In this document: positions 27,564 to 36,749 of the stretch, piece by piece
How the letters are laid out: each line of letters starts with the position of its first letter
Position numbering within the stretch: the first letter of the stretch is position 1
Source of the DNA: DASUAS01 sp963750045
GTDB taxonomy: Bacteria; Actinomycetota; Acidimicrobiia; IMCC26256; DASPTH01
Assembly (NCBI GenBank): GCA_963750045.1
Contig: CAVVPD010000009.1
Coordinates: 62,001 to 126,000, forward strand
DNA: 64,000 bases
Reading direction: 5' to 3'
Made by a program: the position numbers and the translations under genes
The notes under the pieces: generated by a model
The model's input: the letters and a program-made list of their open reading frames with translations, nothing else
The model's database searches: none
Told to the model about the DNA's origin: nothing

Positions 27564-28418
27564 ATGCTCCCCACGTTCGTGATCGGCCTGCGGGAGGGCC
27601 TCGAGGCGGCCCTCATCGTCGGCATCGTGGCCGCCTTCCTCCGCCAGCGGGGACGAGACGACGCGCTCCGGTGGATGTGGCTCGGTGTGCTGGGCGCGGT
27701 GGTGCTCTGCGCGGCGGTCGCCCTCGCGCTCCACGTGGCCGAGGAGAACCTGCCCCAGCGCGAGCAGGAACAACTCGAGACGGTCATCGCGCTCGCGGCC
27801 GTCGGGATGATCACCTGGATGATCGTCTGGATGCGCCGCCACTCGGCCGATCTCAGAGGAGACCTGCACCAGCGCGCCGAACTGGCACTCATCGAGGGCT
27901 CGGCGCTCGGCCTCGTGGTGATGGCGTTCCTCGCCGTGCTGCGCGAGGGGCTCGAGACCTCGGTCTTCATGTTGGCGGCGTTCCAGCAGTCGGACCGCCC
28001 AGGACTCACCGGCACTGGGGCACTCCTCGGTGTCGCGGTGGCGGTGGTGCTCGGCTACCTCCTGTATCGCGGCGGCGTGAAGATCAACCTCTCCAGGTTC
28101 TTCCGGGTCACCGGCGTGGTCCTCGTGCTGGTCGGTGCCGGGCTCCTCACGTTCGCGGTGCACACGGCCCACGAAGGGGGATGGTGGAACCTCCTCCTCG
28201 ACCGGTCGCTCGACCTGCGCGCGATCATCGACCCCGGCTCGGTGCAATCCGCGCTCATCACCGGCATGTTCGGCATCCAACCCGAGCCGACGTGGGGCGA
28301 GACCATCGCCTTCATCGCCTACGCGGTGCCGATGACCTTCTACGTGTGCCGTCCGGCGCCCCGACGGCCCGAGGCCACCACGCCGGCACCGTCCGCGTCT
28401 GTCATCGAATCCGTCTGA
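27564..28418 (+). CDS. efeU: Iron permease EfeU (FTR1 family)
   Basis: A 284-residue membrane protein with two REGLE motifs characteristic of OFeT/FTR1 transporters: VIGLREGLEAALIVG near residue 10 and AVLREGLETSVFML near residue 130. Seven hydrophobic segments are visible. It imports iron with the help of EfeO and EfeB. The first gene of the efeUOB operon, it carries an iron box immediately upstream. Confidence 0.95.
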   Translation: MLPTFVIGLREGLEAALIVGIVAAFLRQRGRDDALRWMWLGVLGAVVLCAAVALALHVAEENLPQREQEQLETVIALAAVGMITWMIVWMRRHSADLRGDLHQRAELALIEGSALGLVVMAFLAVLREGLETSVFMLAAFQQSDRPGLTGTGALLGVAVAVVLGYLLYRGGVKINLSRFFRVTGVVLVLVGAGLLTFAVHTAHEGGWWNLLLDRSLDLRAIIDPGSVQSALITGMFGIQPEPTWGETIAFIAYAVPMTFYVCRPAPRRPEATTPAPSASVIESV

Positions 28419-28442
28419 AGCTCACCAGGAGGGAACCGCACG

Positions 28443-29565
28443 ATGCTCAAAACGATTGGTCGCGCCGCCACCCACACGGGAGTGCTCGCGGCCTTGTGTT
28501 GCACCACGCTGGTCGCAGGGCTGTCGGCCACCGCGGCCGCGGCGAAGACCGAGACCGTGAAGGTCGAGATCGACGACGACGGTTGCCCGGCCAAGCTGAA
28601 GGTCGAGGCCGGGGCCACGAATTTCAAGGTGAGCAACACGGGTTCGGGCGACGTGAGCGAGTTCGAAGTGCTCTCGGGGGACCGCATCATCGGCGAGGTC
28701 GAGAACATCGCGCCCGGCCTCAACCGGGAGTTCTCGCTGACCCTGAAGGCGGGGAACTACAGCACCAAGTGCCCGGGTGGGTCGAAGCACTCGACCGGCA
28801 AGCTGGTCGTCACCGGGGCGTCGGCGAAGCTCTCGGCGGCCGGCAAGGCCGCGGTCGAGCAGTACCGCACCTACCTGGAGGGCCAGACCGCCGAACTGGT
28901 GACGGCCACCAGGGTCTTCACCGACGCCGTCGACCAAGGCGACCTCGAGCAGGCCAAGGCCCTGTACGCGCCGGCGCGCGGTCGCGTACGAGCGCATCGA
29001 GCCCGTCGCCGAGACCTTCGGTGATCTCGACCCCGAGATCGACGCCCGCGAGGGTGACGTGCCGAAGCAGGACTGGGGCGGCTACCACTACCTGGAGAAG
29101 CAGCTCTGGATCGACGGCACCACTGCAGGGCTCACCTCGTACACCAAGGCACTGAACGACAACGTGGCGACGCTGCAGAACATGGTGCGGGACGTCGACG
29201 TGCAACCCGGCACGATCGCGAACGGCGCGGTCGAGCTGTTGAACGAAGTGTCGGCGTCGAAGATCACGGGCGAGGAGGAGCGGTACTCGCACACCGACCT
29301 CGTCGACTTCGAGGCCAACGTACAGGGTTCGAAGGCCGCGTTCGACGCAGTGAAGCCGATCCTCGAGCACAAGGATCCGACGCTCGCGGCCAACGTCGAC
29401 GCGAGGTTCGCCGCCGTCGACACCGCGCTCGCGCTGTACCGGACGGGCACGACGTTCGTGCTCTACACGGACCTCACCCGGGACGACACCAAGGCACTGG
29501 CGCAGGCGATCGACGCGCTGGCCGAGCCGCTGTCGAAGGTGGGCAAGCAGGTCGTGGGGGCGTGA
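28443..29565 (+). CDS. efeO: Iron uptake system component EfeO, one frameshift
   Basis: A signal peptide (MLKTIGRAATHTGVLAALCC..., cleaved near ATAAAAKTE) leads to a cupredoxin-like domain with a cysteine pair (DDDGCPAKLKVEAG, STKCPGG). The M75/imelysin-like domain follows, with its HxxE motif in WGGYHYLEKQLW. The frame breaks at about 28980: one extra G turns ARVAYERIEP into a different frame. Removing it gives 373 residues, the normal EfeO size. The protein binds periplasmic or extracytoplasmic iron for EfeU. It has a strong AGGAGGG ribosome site and its stop overlaps the efeB start. Confidence 0.92.
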
Positions 29566-30791
29566 CCAGCTCCGTCAGCCGCCGCGCGTTCCTCGGTACG
29601 GCAGGGGCGGGAGCGCTGGCGGTCTCCGCGGCGTCGCTCGTGGCGGTGGAGGGCACCGCCGCGGCGGCGACTCGCGTCGCGGTTCCCTTTCACGGGCTCC
29701 ATCAAGCGGGGATCGTGACGCCGGCGCAGGACCGGTTGCTGTTCGCGTCGTTCGACGTGATCACCGACGACCGCGACGATCTCGTGGGAATGCTGCAGGA
29801 ATGGACGCGTGCGTCGCGCCGGATGACCGCCGGTCGCCCGGTGGGCACCGACAACAACGATCAGGACGCACCCCCCGACGACACCGGCGAGGCCGACGAC
29901 CTGGACGCGGCCGCGCTCACGGTCACCTTCGGATTCGGCGCGTCGCTCTTCGACCGTGAGGGTGATCCGTTCCGGATCGCCACGCGCAAGCCGCCGGCGT
30001 TGGTGCCCATGCCGGTGTTCGCGGGCGACGAGATCGATCCCGCGCGCAGCGACGGTGATCTCGCGGTGCAGGCGTGTGCCGACGACCCGCAGGTGTGCTT
30101 CCACGCCATCCGCAACCTGACCCGCATCGGCCGCGGCATCGTGGCCCTGCGTTGGTCGCAGTCGGGGTTCGGGCGCACGTCGTCCACCGACTCGGCCCAG
30201 GCCACTCCTCGCAATCTCATGGGCTTCAAGGACGGCACCAACAACCTCGTCGCCGAGGACACTGCCCGCTTGGAGCAGCACGTCTGGGTGGCCGACACCG
30301 ACGACCCGGCGTGGATGCGAGGCGGGAGCTACGTCGTCGCCCGGCGCATCCGCATGCTGCTCGAGGTGTGGGACCGCTCCACGCTGGCCGACCAAGAGCA
30401 GACCATCGGCCGGGTGAAGGGCAGCGGCGCCCCCCTCGGCGGCACCCGAGAGCACGATCCCGTGACCCTCGCGGCCAAGGCCGACGGCGAGCTCGTCGTC
30501 CCCGCCGACGGTCACATCCGTCTCGCCGCACCCGAGACGAACCACGGGATCCGGCTGTTGCGCCGCGGCTACTCGTTCACCGACGGTATCGACCCCGTGA
30601 CGAACCAGCTCGACGCCGGACTTTTCTTCATCGCCTACCAACGCGATCCGCGCCGAGGGTTCATACCGGTGCAGGAGAACCTCCGTACCGACGCGCTCAA
30701 CGAGTACATCCGCCACAACGGCTCGGCGGTGTTCGCGGTCCCTCCGGGTGTGGACCCAGGCGGTTTCGTGGGTCAGTCGCTCTTCACCTGA
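29562..30791 (+). CDS. efeB: Deferrochelatase/peroxidase EfeB (Dyp type), Tat-exported
   Basis: A 409-residue heme peroxidase. The twin-arginine signal SRRAFLGTAGAG starts at residue 6. The DyP signature GxxDG is GFKDGTNNL, with the conserved arginine and aspartate further on and a heme-binding histidine region in the second half (LEVWDRSTLADQEQTIGR). GTG at 29562 overlaps the efeO stop by 4 nt. It completes the EfeUOB ferrous/heme-iron uptake set. Confidence 0.94.
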   Translation: MTSSVSRRAFLGTAGAGALAVSAASLVAVEGTAAAATRVAVPFHGLHQAGIVTPAQDRLLFASFDVITDDRDDLVGMLQEWTRASRRMTAGRPVGTDNNDQDAPPDDTGEADDLDAAALTVTFGFGASLFDREGDPFRIATRKPPALVPMPVFAGDEIDPARSDGDLAVQACADDPQVCFHAIRNLTRIGRGIVALRWSQSGFGRTSSTDSAQATPRNLMGFKDGTNNLVAEDTARLEQHVWVADTDDPAWMRGGSYVVARRIRMLLEVWDRSTLADQEQTIGRVKGSGAPLGGTREHDPVTLAAKADGELVVPADGHIRLAAPETNHGIRLLRRGYSFTDGIDPVTNQLDAGLFFIAYQRDPRRGFIPVQENLRTDALNEYIRHNGSAVFAVPPGVDPGGFVGQSLFT

Positions 30792-30828
30792 ACCGGCTTC
30801 TGCGGGAATTCCGAGGCGTGCCCAGCGC

Positions 30829-30952
30829 TCATCCCGGGCCGACGAACCGACCGGCGATCTCGACACCAAGACCGGTCGCGTGATCGTGGGCCTGCTGCAC
30901 GGCCGCGCCCGGGCCGGGCGTCGCCGACCGGGTGGACGCGGTCCCGAACTGA
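30829..30952 (+). pseudogene. Relic of a MacB-type ABC ATPase
   Basis: At 30838-30900 one frame reads A-DEPTGDLDTKTGRVIVGLLH, the Walker B and D-loop region of an exporter ATPase. At 30920-30952 another frame reads VADRVDAVPN-stop, resembling the end of such a protein. There is no Walker A, no signature motif and no start, so it cannot be functional. It sits in a 200-nt gap between efeB and the DUF35 gene. It is distinct from the ATPase at 8.9 kb (TGNLDSRSG there). Confidence 0.65.
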
Positions 30953-30993
30953 GGCACCGGCGCCGGGGCGTCGGTAGATTGCGCTCCGACATC

Positions 30994-31398
30994 ATGGCTG
31001 CGCACCGTCCCGTCCCGCTCCCCACACCCGAGACCTCGGAGTTCTGGGCGGGCACGCGCGTCGGTGAGCTGCGGTTCCAGCGGTGCCGGTCGTGCCGTCA
31101 CGCCTACCTGCCGCCCCGCCCGTGGTGCCCGGCGTGCGCTTCGGCGGACGTCGAGGTGGAGGTGGCCTCGGGCGAGGGACGGGTCGTGAGCGCCGTGGTG
31201 TCGCACCTGCCCGCGCCCGGCTTCGAGACGCCCTTCGTGCTCGCGGTCGTCGAGCTCGCCGAGGGACCCCGACTGCTGACCGACATCGTGAACGTGGCCC
31301 CCGCGCTCGACCGGGTGCCTCCCGGGCTCGCGGTCGAGGTGCTGTTCGAGCCGGTCGAGGACCAGGTGGTCGCGTTGTTCCAGCCGCGGTCGGTCTGA
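30994..31398 (+). CDS. Zn-ribbon OB-fold (DUF35) protein
   Basis: A 134-residue protein. An N-terminal zinc ribbon with two CxxC pairs (FQRCRSCRHAYLPPRPWCPACAS) precedes an OB-fold (VVSAVVSHLPAPGFETPFVLAVVELAEG). DUF35 proteins partner thiolase-like enzymes and bind acyl-CoA in steroid side-chain aldolases (the Ltp2/ChsH2 type) and similar systems. The next gene, 2 nt later, encodes a thiolase-like protein, which fits such a pair. Confidence 0.88.
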   Translation: MAAHRPVPLPTPETSEFWAGTRVGELRFQRCRSCRHAYLPPRPWCPACASADVEVEVASGEGRVVSAVVSHLPAPGFETPFVLAVVELAEGPRLLTDIVNVAPALDRVPPGLAVEVLFEPVEDQVVALFQPRSV

Positions 31399-31400
31399 AG

Positions 31401-32552
31401 GTGTCACCGCCTCCCGTGTCTGCGCTCGCGATCGTCGGGGCGGCGGAGAGCACCGAGATCGGGCGCGTGCCGACGCAGTCGGCGCTGGGTCTCGCCGTCG
31501 ACGCCGCCCGCCGCGCGCTGGATGATTGTGGCCTCGCGCCGGCCGACGTCGACGGTGTCGCCTCGGCTGGGCTCGTGCCGTACCTGCCCGTGCAGCTCGC
31601 CGCCGCACTCGGCATCGAACCGCGCTGGGTCGACGCGACGATGGTGGGCGGTTGCTCCAACCTGGTCCATGTGCGCCATGCGGCGGCGGCGATCGCCGCC
31701 GGCCACTGCGAGGTGGTCCTCGTCGCCCACGGGGAGAGCGGTCGCTCCCGGATCGGCGGGCCGGCCTACCGGGTCGCGCCCGACTCCTGGACCGGCCAAT
31801 TCGAGCTGCCGTTCGGCACTGCGGGACCGATGACCTTGCTGTCGCTCGGAACCCAGCAGTTCCTGCACGACCGGGGGCTCGACGCGGCCGCGTTGGCCCG
31901 GGTGGTCGTGACCGAGCGTGACTGGGCGGGCCGCAATCCGCGGGCGCTCCGACGCGATCCGGTAAGCCTCGACGACGTCCTCGCGGCCCCGCCGGTGGCC
32001 GAGCCCTACACGCGGCCCATGTGCTGCGTCGTCACCGACGCCGGCGGCGCAGTCGTGCTGACGTCGCTCGAGCGCGCCCGCGACCTGCGTCGCCCACCGG
32101 TGCGCCTGTTGGGCGCGGGCGAGGCGACCGGCCCCGTCCTCGTCAGCCAGATGCCCGACCTCACGTCGTCGGGCGCCTTCCGGCGATCGGGCGCCGCCGC
32201 CTTCACCGAGGCGGGTCTGGCGCCTGCGGACGTCGACCACGCGATGCTCTACGACGCGTTGGCCGTGCTGCCGCTCATGGCCCTCGAAGACCTCGGCTTC
32301 GTGGCCCGGGGCGAGTCCGGCGCGTTCTGGGCCGAGGGTCAGACCGCGGCCGGCGGACGCCTGCCGGTCAACACCACCGGTGGCGGCCTCAGCTACACGC
32401 ACTCCGGCATGTACGGCATCTACGCGATGCTGGAATCCGTCCGCCAACTGCGCGGAGAGGCCGCCGCGCAGGTCGAGGGGTTGCAGACTTCGGTGGTCCA
32501 CGCCATCGGCGGGATGTTCCAGGCCGCGGCGACGCTCGTGCTGGCCCGGTAG
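31401..32552 (+). CDS. Thiolase-like / SCP-x (lipid-transfer) family protein
   Basis: A 383-residue protein in the thiolase fold (AIVGAAESTEIGRVPTQSAL, then VDGVASAGLVPYLP). The place of the nucleophile reads MVGGCSNLVHVRHAAAAIAAGHCEVVL, so the usual SAS/CAS pattern is absent. The C-terminus has NTTGGGLSYTHSGMYGIYAM and VHAIGGMFQAAATLVLAR, typical of the non-decarboxylating or aldolase-type members (Ltp2-like) that work with a DUF35 protein. It begins with GTG at 31401, directly after the DUF35 gene. It likely cleaves or condenses a CoA-bound beta-hydroxy side chain; the substrate is unknown. Confidence 0.83.
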   Translation: MSPPPVSALAIVGAAESTEIGRVPTQSALGLAVDAARRALDDCGLAPADVDGVASAGLVPYLPVQLAAALGIEPRWVDATMVGGCSNLVHVRHAAAAIAAGHCEVVLVAHGESGRSRIGGPAYRVAPDSWTGQFELPFGTAGPMTLLSLGTQQFLHDRGLDAAALARVVVTERDWAGRNPRALRRDPVSLDDVLAAPPVAEPYTRPMCCVVTDAGGAVVLTSLERARDLRRPPVRLLGAGEATGPVLVSQMPDLTSSGAFRRSGAAAFTEAGLAPADVDHAMLYDALAVLPLMALEDLGFVARGESGAFWAEGQTAAGGRLPVNTTGGGLSYTHSGMYGIYAMLESVRQLRGEAAAQVEGLQTSVVHAIGGMFQAAATLVLAR

Positions 32553-32578
32553 CCGGCGACGGTCGGTAGGATCCGCGC

Positions 32579-33247
32579 GTGTCGGAGATCTGCATGCTGA
32601 ACGCCTTGTGGTTCCGTTCGGACGGTGGAGCGGAGCGCTACGGGGAGTACGGCGCCGCGGTCGTGCCGATCCTTGCCGACGTCGGCGCCGAACTGTTGTT
32701 CCCGTCACTCCCGGTCGCGCAGTCGCTCGAAGGGGGGTTCGATCCGGATCTGCTGGTGTTCGTGCGGTACCCCTCGCTCGAGGCGTTCGACGCGATGTGG
32801 CAGAGCGACGCCTACCGGGCCGTCGCGCACCTCCGGACCGAGGCGATCGCGCATGCCGTGTTGACCCGCTGTCGGATCGAGCCCGAAGACGCGCCCTCGG
32901 TCCGGGCGCTCGCGCCGGGAATCGTGGTGCTCAACTGCTTGTGGTTCTCGCCCGGAGGATCGGCGCGCTACGACGACTATCTCCGGGCCGCACAACCACT
33001 GGTCGAGCGACACGGGGGTGGGTTCGTGTCGCCGCGGCTCTCGCCCGTGCAGGCCCTCGGCGACGACTTCGTTCCCGATCTCGTCTTCCTCGGTCAGTAC
33101 CCGTCGGCCGACGCGGTGTTCGAACTGGTGGCCGACCCGGACTACGCGGCGCCGGCGGCGATCCGGACCGCAGCGGTCGCCCGCTCCGCGACGACGCTGT
33201 TGCGCGTCGACGCCGCCGGCGCCCCGCGACCGGGGGCCGCGGAGTAG
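32579..33247 (+). CDS. Protein with two tandem DUF1330-like domains
   Basis: A 222-residue protein made of two repeats. The first is MLNALWFRSDGGAERYGEYG with LLVFVRYPSLEAFDAMWQS, and the second is VLNCLWFSPGGSARYDDYL with LVFLGQYPSADAVFELVADP. Each half matches the dimeric alpha/beta-barrel (ferredoxin-like) pattern of DUF1330. Fusion of two halves gives an intramolecular pseudo-dimer. The function is unknown. GTG at 32579 follows a -10-like TAGGAT (32567-32572) with 6 nt between, so the transcript may be leaderless. Confidence 0.78.
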   Translation: MSEICMLNALWFRSDGGAERYGEYGAAVVPILADVGAELLFPSLPVAQSLEGGFDPDLLVFVRYPSLEAFDAMWQSDAYRAVAHLRTEAIAHAVLTRCRIEPEDAPSVRALAPGIVVLNCLWFSPGGSARYDDYLRAAQPLVERHGGGFVSPRLSPVQALGDDFVPDLVFLGQYPSADAVFELVADPDYAAPAAIRTAAVARSATTLLRVDAAGAPRPGAAE

Positions 33248-33346
33248 CGCCCGTGGCGGCAGCGAGTTCGGCGACGTTCGGGGTCGAAGGCGTACGGGAT
33301 TGTGGGAGGATGCCCGGCCACGGCGGGATCGGAGAGGGACGGAACG

Positions 33347-34384
33347 ATGCAGCGTTTCGAGGAGCTCGGGTTCTACACGCTGGCGGGTGCACCGGACTCG
33401 ACGCGTGCCCTCGTCGACGAGGTGCGCGACGCCGAGACGCTGGGGCTCGGCCACGCGTTCATCTCGGAGCGACTCAACGTCAAGGAGGCCGCGACCGTCT
33501 CGGGTGCGGTCGGCGCAGTCAGCACCGAGATCGCCATCGCCACCGCCGCCACCAACCACAACACCCGCCACCCGACGCTCATGGCGGCGTATGCGACCAC
33601 GATGCACAGCCTCACCGGGGGACGGTTCACACTGGGGATCGGTCGAGGCTTCGACCGCATGTTCGACGCCATGGGCCTCCCGCACGTCACCACCGCGCAG
33701 ATGGAGGACTGGGCCGGGATCATGCGCCGGCTGTGGCAGGGCGAGATGATCCTCGGGCACGACGGGCCCGCGGGGGCGTGGCCCTACCTCAACCTCGACG
33801 CGGTCGAAGGACTCGACATCCCGCTCGGGCTCGTCGCGTTCGGGCCGAACTCGCTCGCGCTCGGAGGGCGGGCGTTCGACCAGGTCGTCCTCCACACGTT
33901 CTTCACCGACGAGACCACGGCGCGCTGCGTGCGCACGGTGAGGACGGCTGCCGAGCAGTCCGGGCGCGATCCTGATTCGGTGGAGGTGTGGTCGTGCTTC
34001 GCCACCGTGGGCGACCACATCGCGCCCGACCTCCGCCTGAAGAAGACGGTCGGTCGCCTGGCGAGCTACCTGCAGGGCTACGGCGATCTGCTCGTGCGCA
34101 CCAACGACTGGGATCCGGCCGCGCTCGAGCGCTTCCGCAGCGACGGGCTCATCGCGGACTTCGTGGGCTCGATCGACGGCAAGGCCACCAACGATGAGCT
34201 CGAGCACATCGCGACACTCATCCCGGACGAGTGGCTGGCGCCGATGGCGGCGGGATCACCGGAGCAGTGCGTCGCCGCCGTGCGCAACCAGTTCGCGCTC
34301 GGTTGTGACGGCGTCATCCTCCACGGCGCCAACCCGACGGAGTTGACCCCGGTCGTGGAGGCATACGCCGCGGTCGGTCGTTGA
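33347..34384 (+). CDS. LLM class flavin/F420-dependent oxidoreductase (TIGR03857-type)
   Basis: A 345-residue luciferase-like monooxygenase fold protein. The start is LGFYTLAGAPDSTRALVDEV, then LGLGHAFISERLNVKEAATV, IATAATNHNTRHPTLMAAY, and the cofactor-binding LTGGRFTLGIGRGFDRMFD. The motif GLGHAFISER resembles F420-dependent actinobacterial members. ATG at 33347 follows GAGAGGGACGG. The substrate is unknown; it may belong to the same catabolic neighbourhood as the thiolase and ligase. It is followed by a shared hairpin and a tRNA gene. Confidence 0.88.
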   Translation: MQRFEELGFYTLAGAPDSTRALVDEVRDAETLGLGHAFISERLNVKEAATVSGAVGAVSTEIAIATAATNHNTRHPTLMAAYATTMHSLTGGRFTLGIGRGFDRMFDAMGLPHVTTAQMEDWAGIMRRLWQGEMILGHDGPAGAWPYLNLDAVEGLDIPLGLVAFGPNSLALGGRAFDQVVLHTFFTDETTARCVRTVRTAAEQSGRDPDSVEVWSCFATVGDHIAPDLRLKKTVGRLASYLQGYGDLLVRTNDWDPAALERFRSDGLIADFVGSIDGKATNDELEHIATLIPDEWLAPMAAGSPEQCVAAVRNQFALGCDGVILHGANPTELTPVVEAYAAVGR

Positions 34385-34410
34385 CGTCGAGCACACGCTC
34401 GAGGCGCGAG

Positions 34411-34439
34411 CAGGGCCAGGATCGCGGATCCTGGCCCTG
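34411..34439. terminator. Strong bidirectional hairpin terminator
   Basis: A perfect 13-bp stem (CAGGGCCAGGATC / GATCCTGGCCCTG) with a 3-nt loop lies between the LLM gene and the convergent tRNA-Ser. It can terminate both. Confidence 0.75.
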
Positions 34440-34452
34440 ACCTGCGCCCAGA

Positions 34453-34540
34453 TGGCGGAGGGACTGGGATTTGAACCCAGGGTGACTTGCGCCACAATGG
34501 TTTTCGAGACCATCCGATTCGGCCGCTCTCGCATCCCTCC
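34453..34540 (-). tRNA. tRNA-Ser (anticodon CGA)
   Basis: An 88-nt class II tRNA. The acceptor stem starts GGAGGGA and ends with TCCCTCC, the discriminator G and an encoded CCA. The anticodon stem ATGGT/ACCAT encloses CTCGAAA, so the anticodon CGA reads UCG codons. A long variable arm (TGTGGCGCAAGTCAC) and a standard T arm (GGGTTCAAATCCC) are present. It is partner to the tRNA-Ser(GGA) at 40.9 kb. Confidence 0.95.
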
Positions 34541-34553
34541 CGAGCCGGACATC

Positions 34554-35025
34554 CTACCGGTCGTCGCCCGCTCGCCGGGCGGCGAAGAACTCTCGGAGGA
34601 GCGTCGCCGACTCCTCGTCCCGCACCCCGTCGTGCACCTCGATGGTGTGGTTGAGCCGGGGATCCGACCCGAGGTGGTACAGGCTCCCGAGCGCGCCGGC
34701 CTTCGGATCGGCGGCGCCGAAGACGACGACGGGGATGCGCGCCGACAGCGCAGCGCCCGCGCACATCGGGCACGGCTCGAGCGTCACGACCAGTACGCAG
34801 TCGTCGAGGCGCCAACCGTCGCGGCTCGCGGCGGCCTCGACCAGCACGAGCATCTCCGCGTGCGCGGTGGGGTCGCCCCGCAGCTCGCGTTCGTTGTGCG
34901 CGGCGCGCCAGGATCGTGCCGTCGCGTCGTGCCACGACCGCGCCGATGGGGACGTCACCGTGGGCAACGGCTGCACGCGCCTCTTGGAGCGCGATGCCCA
35001 TCAACGCGTCATGGTCGATCGGCAT
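34554..35025 (-). CDS. tadA: tRNA-specific adenosine deaminase TadA, one frameshift
   Basis: Starting ATG 35025, the protein begins MPIDHDALMGIALQEARAAVAHGDVP-IGAVV. The frame breaks near 34905, where one extra C is present in GCGCGCCGCGCAC, then resumes as AHNERELRGDPTAHAEMLVL and LEPCPMCAGAALSARI. Zinc ligands H-A-E and PCxxC are intact. It edits A34 to inosine in tRNA-Arg(ACG). Corrected, it is about 156 residues, normal for TadA. It is adjacent to a tRNA-Ser gene. Confidence 0.92.
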
Positions 35026-35033
35026 CGATTGCG

Positions 35034-36749
35034 CTAGGTCTCTTCGACGAAGCCGCTGGCAGCGTCCGGGGATGCGAGCACGTGCTTGAGCACCTTGCCG
35101 CTGGCGTTGTGGGGGAGCTGGTCGCGGAACTCGACCCGGCTCGGCACCTTGAAGCCCGCGAGCGCGGCGGCGACCCATGCCTTGACGTCGTCGTCGGTGA
35201 GCGTGCCGGGCGTGTGCGGTACGACGACCGCGACGACCTCCTGGCCGAGCCTCGGATGGTCGGCACCGATGACCGCGACCTCGGCGACGTCCGGGTGCTC
35301 GAACAGCCGGTTCTCGATCTCGATCGGCGAGATGTTCTCGCCGCCGCGGATGATGAGGTCCTGGCGCCGGCCCTCGAGGTGCACGTAGCCGTCGCGGATC
35401 ACGCCGTAGTCGCCGGTGCGGTACCAGCGGTCCTCGTCGAGGGCCTTGGCGGTCGCTTCGGGGTTGCGCCAGTACCCGAGGAAGCACGAAGCGCCGCGCA
35501 CACAGATCTCGCCGACCTCTCCCTCGGGCAGCACCTTGTCGGTCTCGGGATCGCGCACCTGCACCTGCATCGTGGCCGACGCCGTGCCGATGCTCTCGGC
35601 GTGCCGCAGCTCGGGCCCGGGCCGGAGCGTGCAGCCGAGGCCGGTGGTCTCGGTGCTGCCGTACCCGAGAGCCGTCCCGGCCCTGGCCGTCGGGATCCGC
35701 TCGGCCAGGGTGCGCAGGAGCTCGGGGGGCCACACCGCGCTTCCGCCCCCGACGTTGCGCACGGACGACGTGTCGTAGCGGTCGAGGTCGGGAAAATCGA
35801 GGATCCGCCACAGTTGCGTCGGCACCAGCGCCCAGGTGGTCGCGCCGTGGCGCTCGCTCAACCGCAGGTGGGTCTCCTCCTGCCAGCGACCCGGCGGCGG
35901 GTACACGATCGCGTTGCCCATCATCGTGGCCGCGACCAACTGGCAGTTGAGCCCGGCGATGTGGAACATCGGGGCGGCCGAGATCATCACCGAACGCTCG
36001 GGCGGCGGCGCGACCGACACGCCGTTCTCCAGGTCGGTCATCATCGCCACGCCGCCGTTCAACATCGACGCCATCAGGAAGTGGATGTTGCTGCGGTGCG
36101 ACAGCATCACGCCCTTGGGGCGCCCTGTGGTGCCGCTGGTGAAGAGGATGACGAAGGGATCGTCCTCGTCGATGGCGATCGCGGGGAATTCGACGCCCGG
36201 CGCGTGCTGTTCGAGCTCGGCGAAGTCGCGCTCGAACTCGACGACCGGCATGCCCGCGGGCAGCTCGATGCCGTCGAGACGTTCGAGGCGGCGCTGGTCG
36301 CCGAGGAGGACCTTGGGCTCGGTGAGCTCGACCGCGTACGCGATCTCCTCGCCGGTCCACCAGCCGTTGAGCCCGACCGTGATCGCGCCGAGCGCCGTGG
36401 CCGCCCAGAACGTGAGCGCGTACTCGATGGTGTTCGGCGCCACGATCGCGACACGGTCGCCGGGTCCGATCCCGTAGCGGTCGCGCAACGCGGCGGCCAC
36501 CGACGCGATCGGCGCCAGGATCTCGGCGAAGGTGTACTCGCGGTCGGGGAAGATCACGTACGGGCGGTCGCCCATGCGCTCGACCGCACCGTGCAGCAGC
36601 TCGACGAGCGTCCTCGGCCGGTTCGCGAACACCAGCATGGGCGCGCCGAGCACGTCTTCCTCGCAGAGCTCGAACGGCGCGCCCGGTCCCGTGAGCGCGC
36701 TGAGGACGGATTCGGGGACGGCCTCCGACGGCCAGACGAGCGTGGTCAC
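35034..36749 (-). CDS. Class I adenylate-forming enzyme, acyl-CoA ligase type
   Basis: A 571-residue ANL enzyme. The phosphate loop is ILFTSGTTGRPKGVMLSHRS, then APMFHIAGLNCQLVAATMMG, YGSTETTGLGCTL, WYRTGDYGVIRDGYVHLEGRRQDLIIRGGENISP (cited in parts: WYRTGDYGV, GRRQDLIIRGGENISP), and a C-terminal catalytic lysine in LPHNASGKVLKHVL. The start is GTG at 36749, overlapping the upstream amidohydrolase stop by 4 nt. It should activate a carboxylic acid as acyl-CoA; the acid is unknown. It forms an operon with the amidohydrolase. Confidence 0.88.
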   Translation of the reverse strand: MTTLVWPSEAVPESVLSALTGPGAPFELCEEDVLGAPMLVFANRPRTLVELLHGAVERMGDRPYVIFPDREYTFAEILAPIASVAAALRDRYGIGPGDRVAIVAPNTIEYALTFWAATALGAITVGLNGWWTGEEIAYAVELTEPKVLLGDQRRLERLDGIELPAGMPVVEFERDFAELEQHAPGVEFPAIAIDEDDPFVILFTSGTTGRPKGVMLSHRSNIHFLMASMLNGGVAMMTDLENGVSVAPPPERSVMISAAPMFHIAGLNCQLVAATMMGNAIVYPPPGRWQEETHLRLSERHGATTWALVPTQLWRILDFPDLDRYDTSSVRNVGGGSAVWPPELLRTLAERIPTARAGTALGYGSTETTGLGCTLRPGPELRHAESIGTASATMQVQVRDPETDKVLPEGEVGEICVRGASCFLGYWRNPEATAKALDEDRWYRTGDYGVIRDGYVHLEGRRQDLIIRGGENISPIEIENRLFEHPDVAEVAVIGADHPRLGQEVVAVVVPHTPGTLTDDDVKAWVAAALAGFKVPSRVEFRDQLPHNASGKVLKHVLASPDAASGFVEET

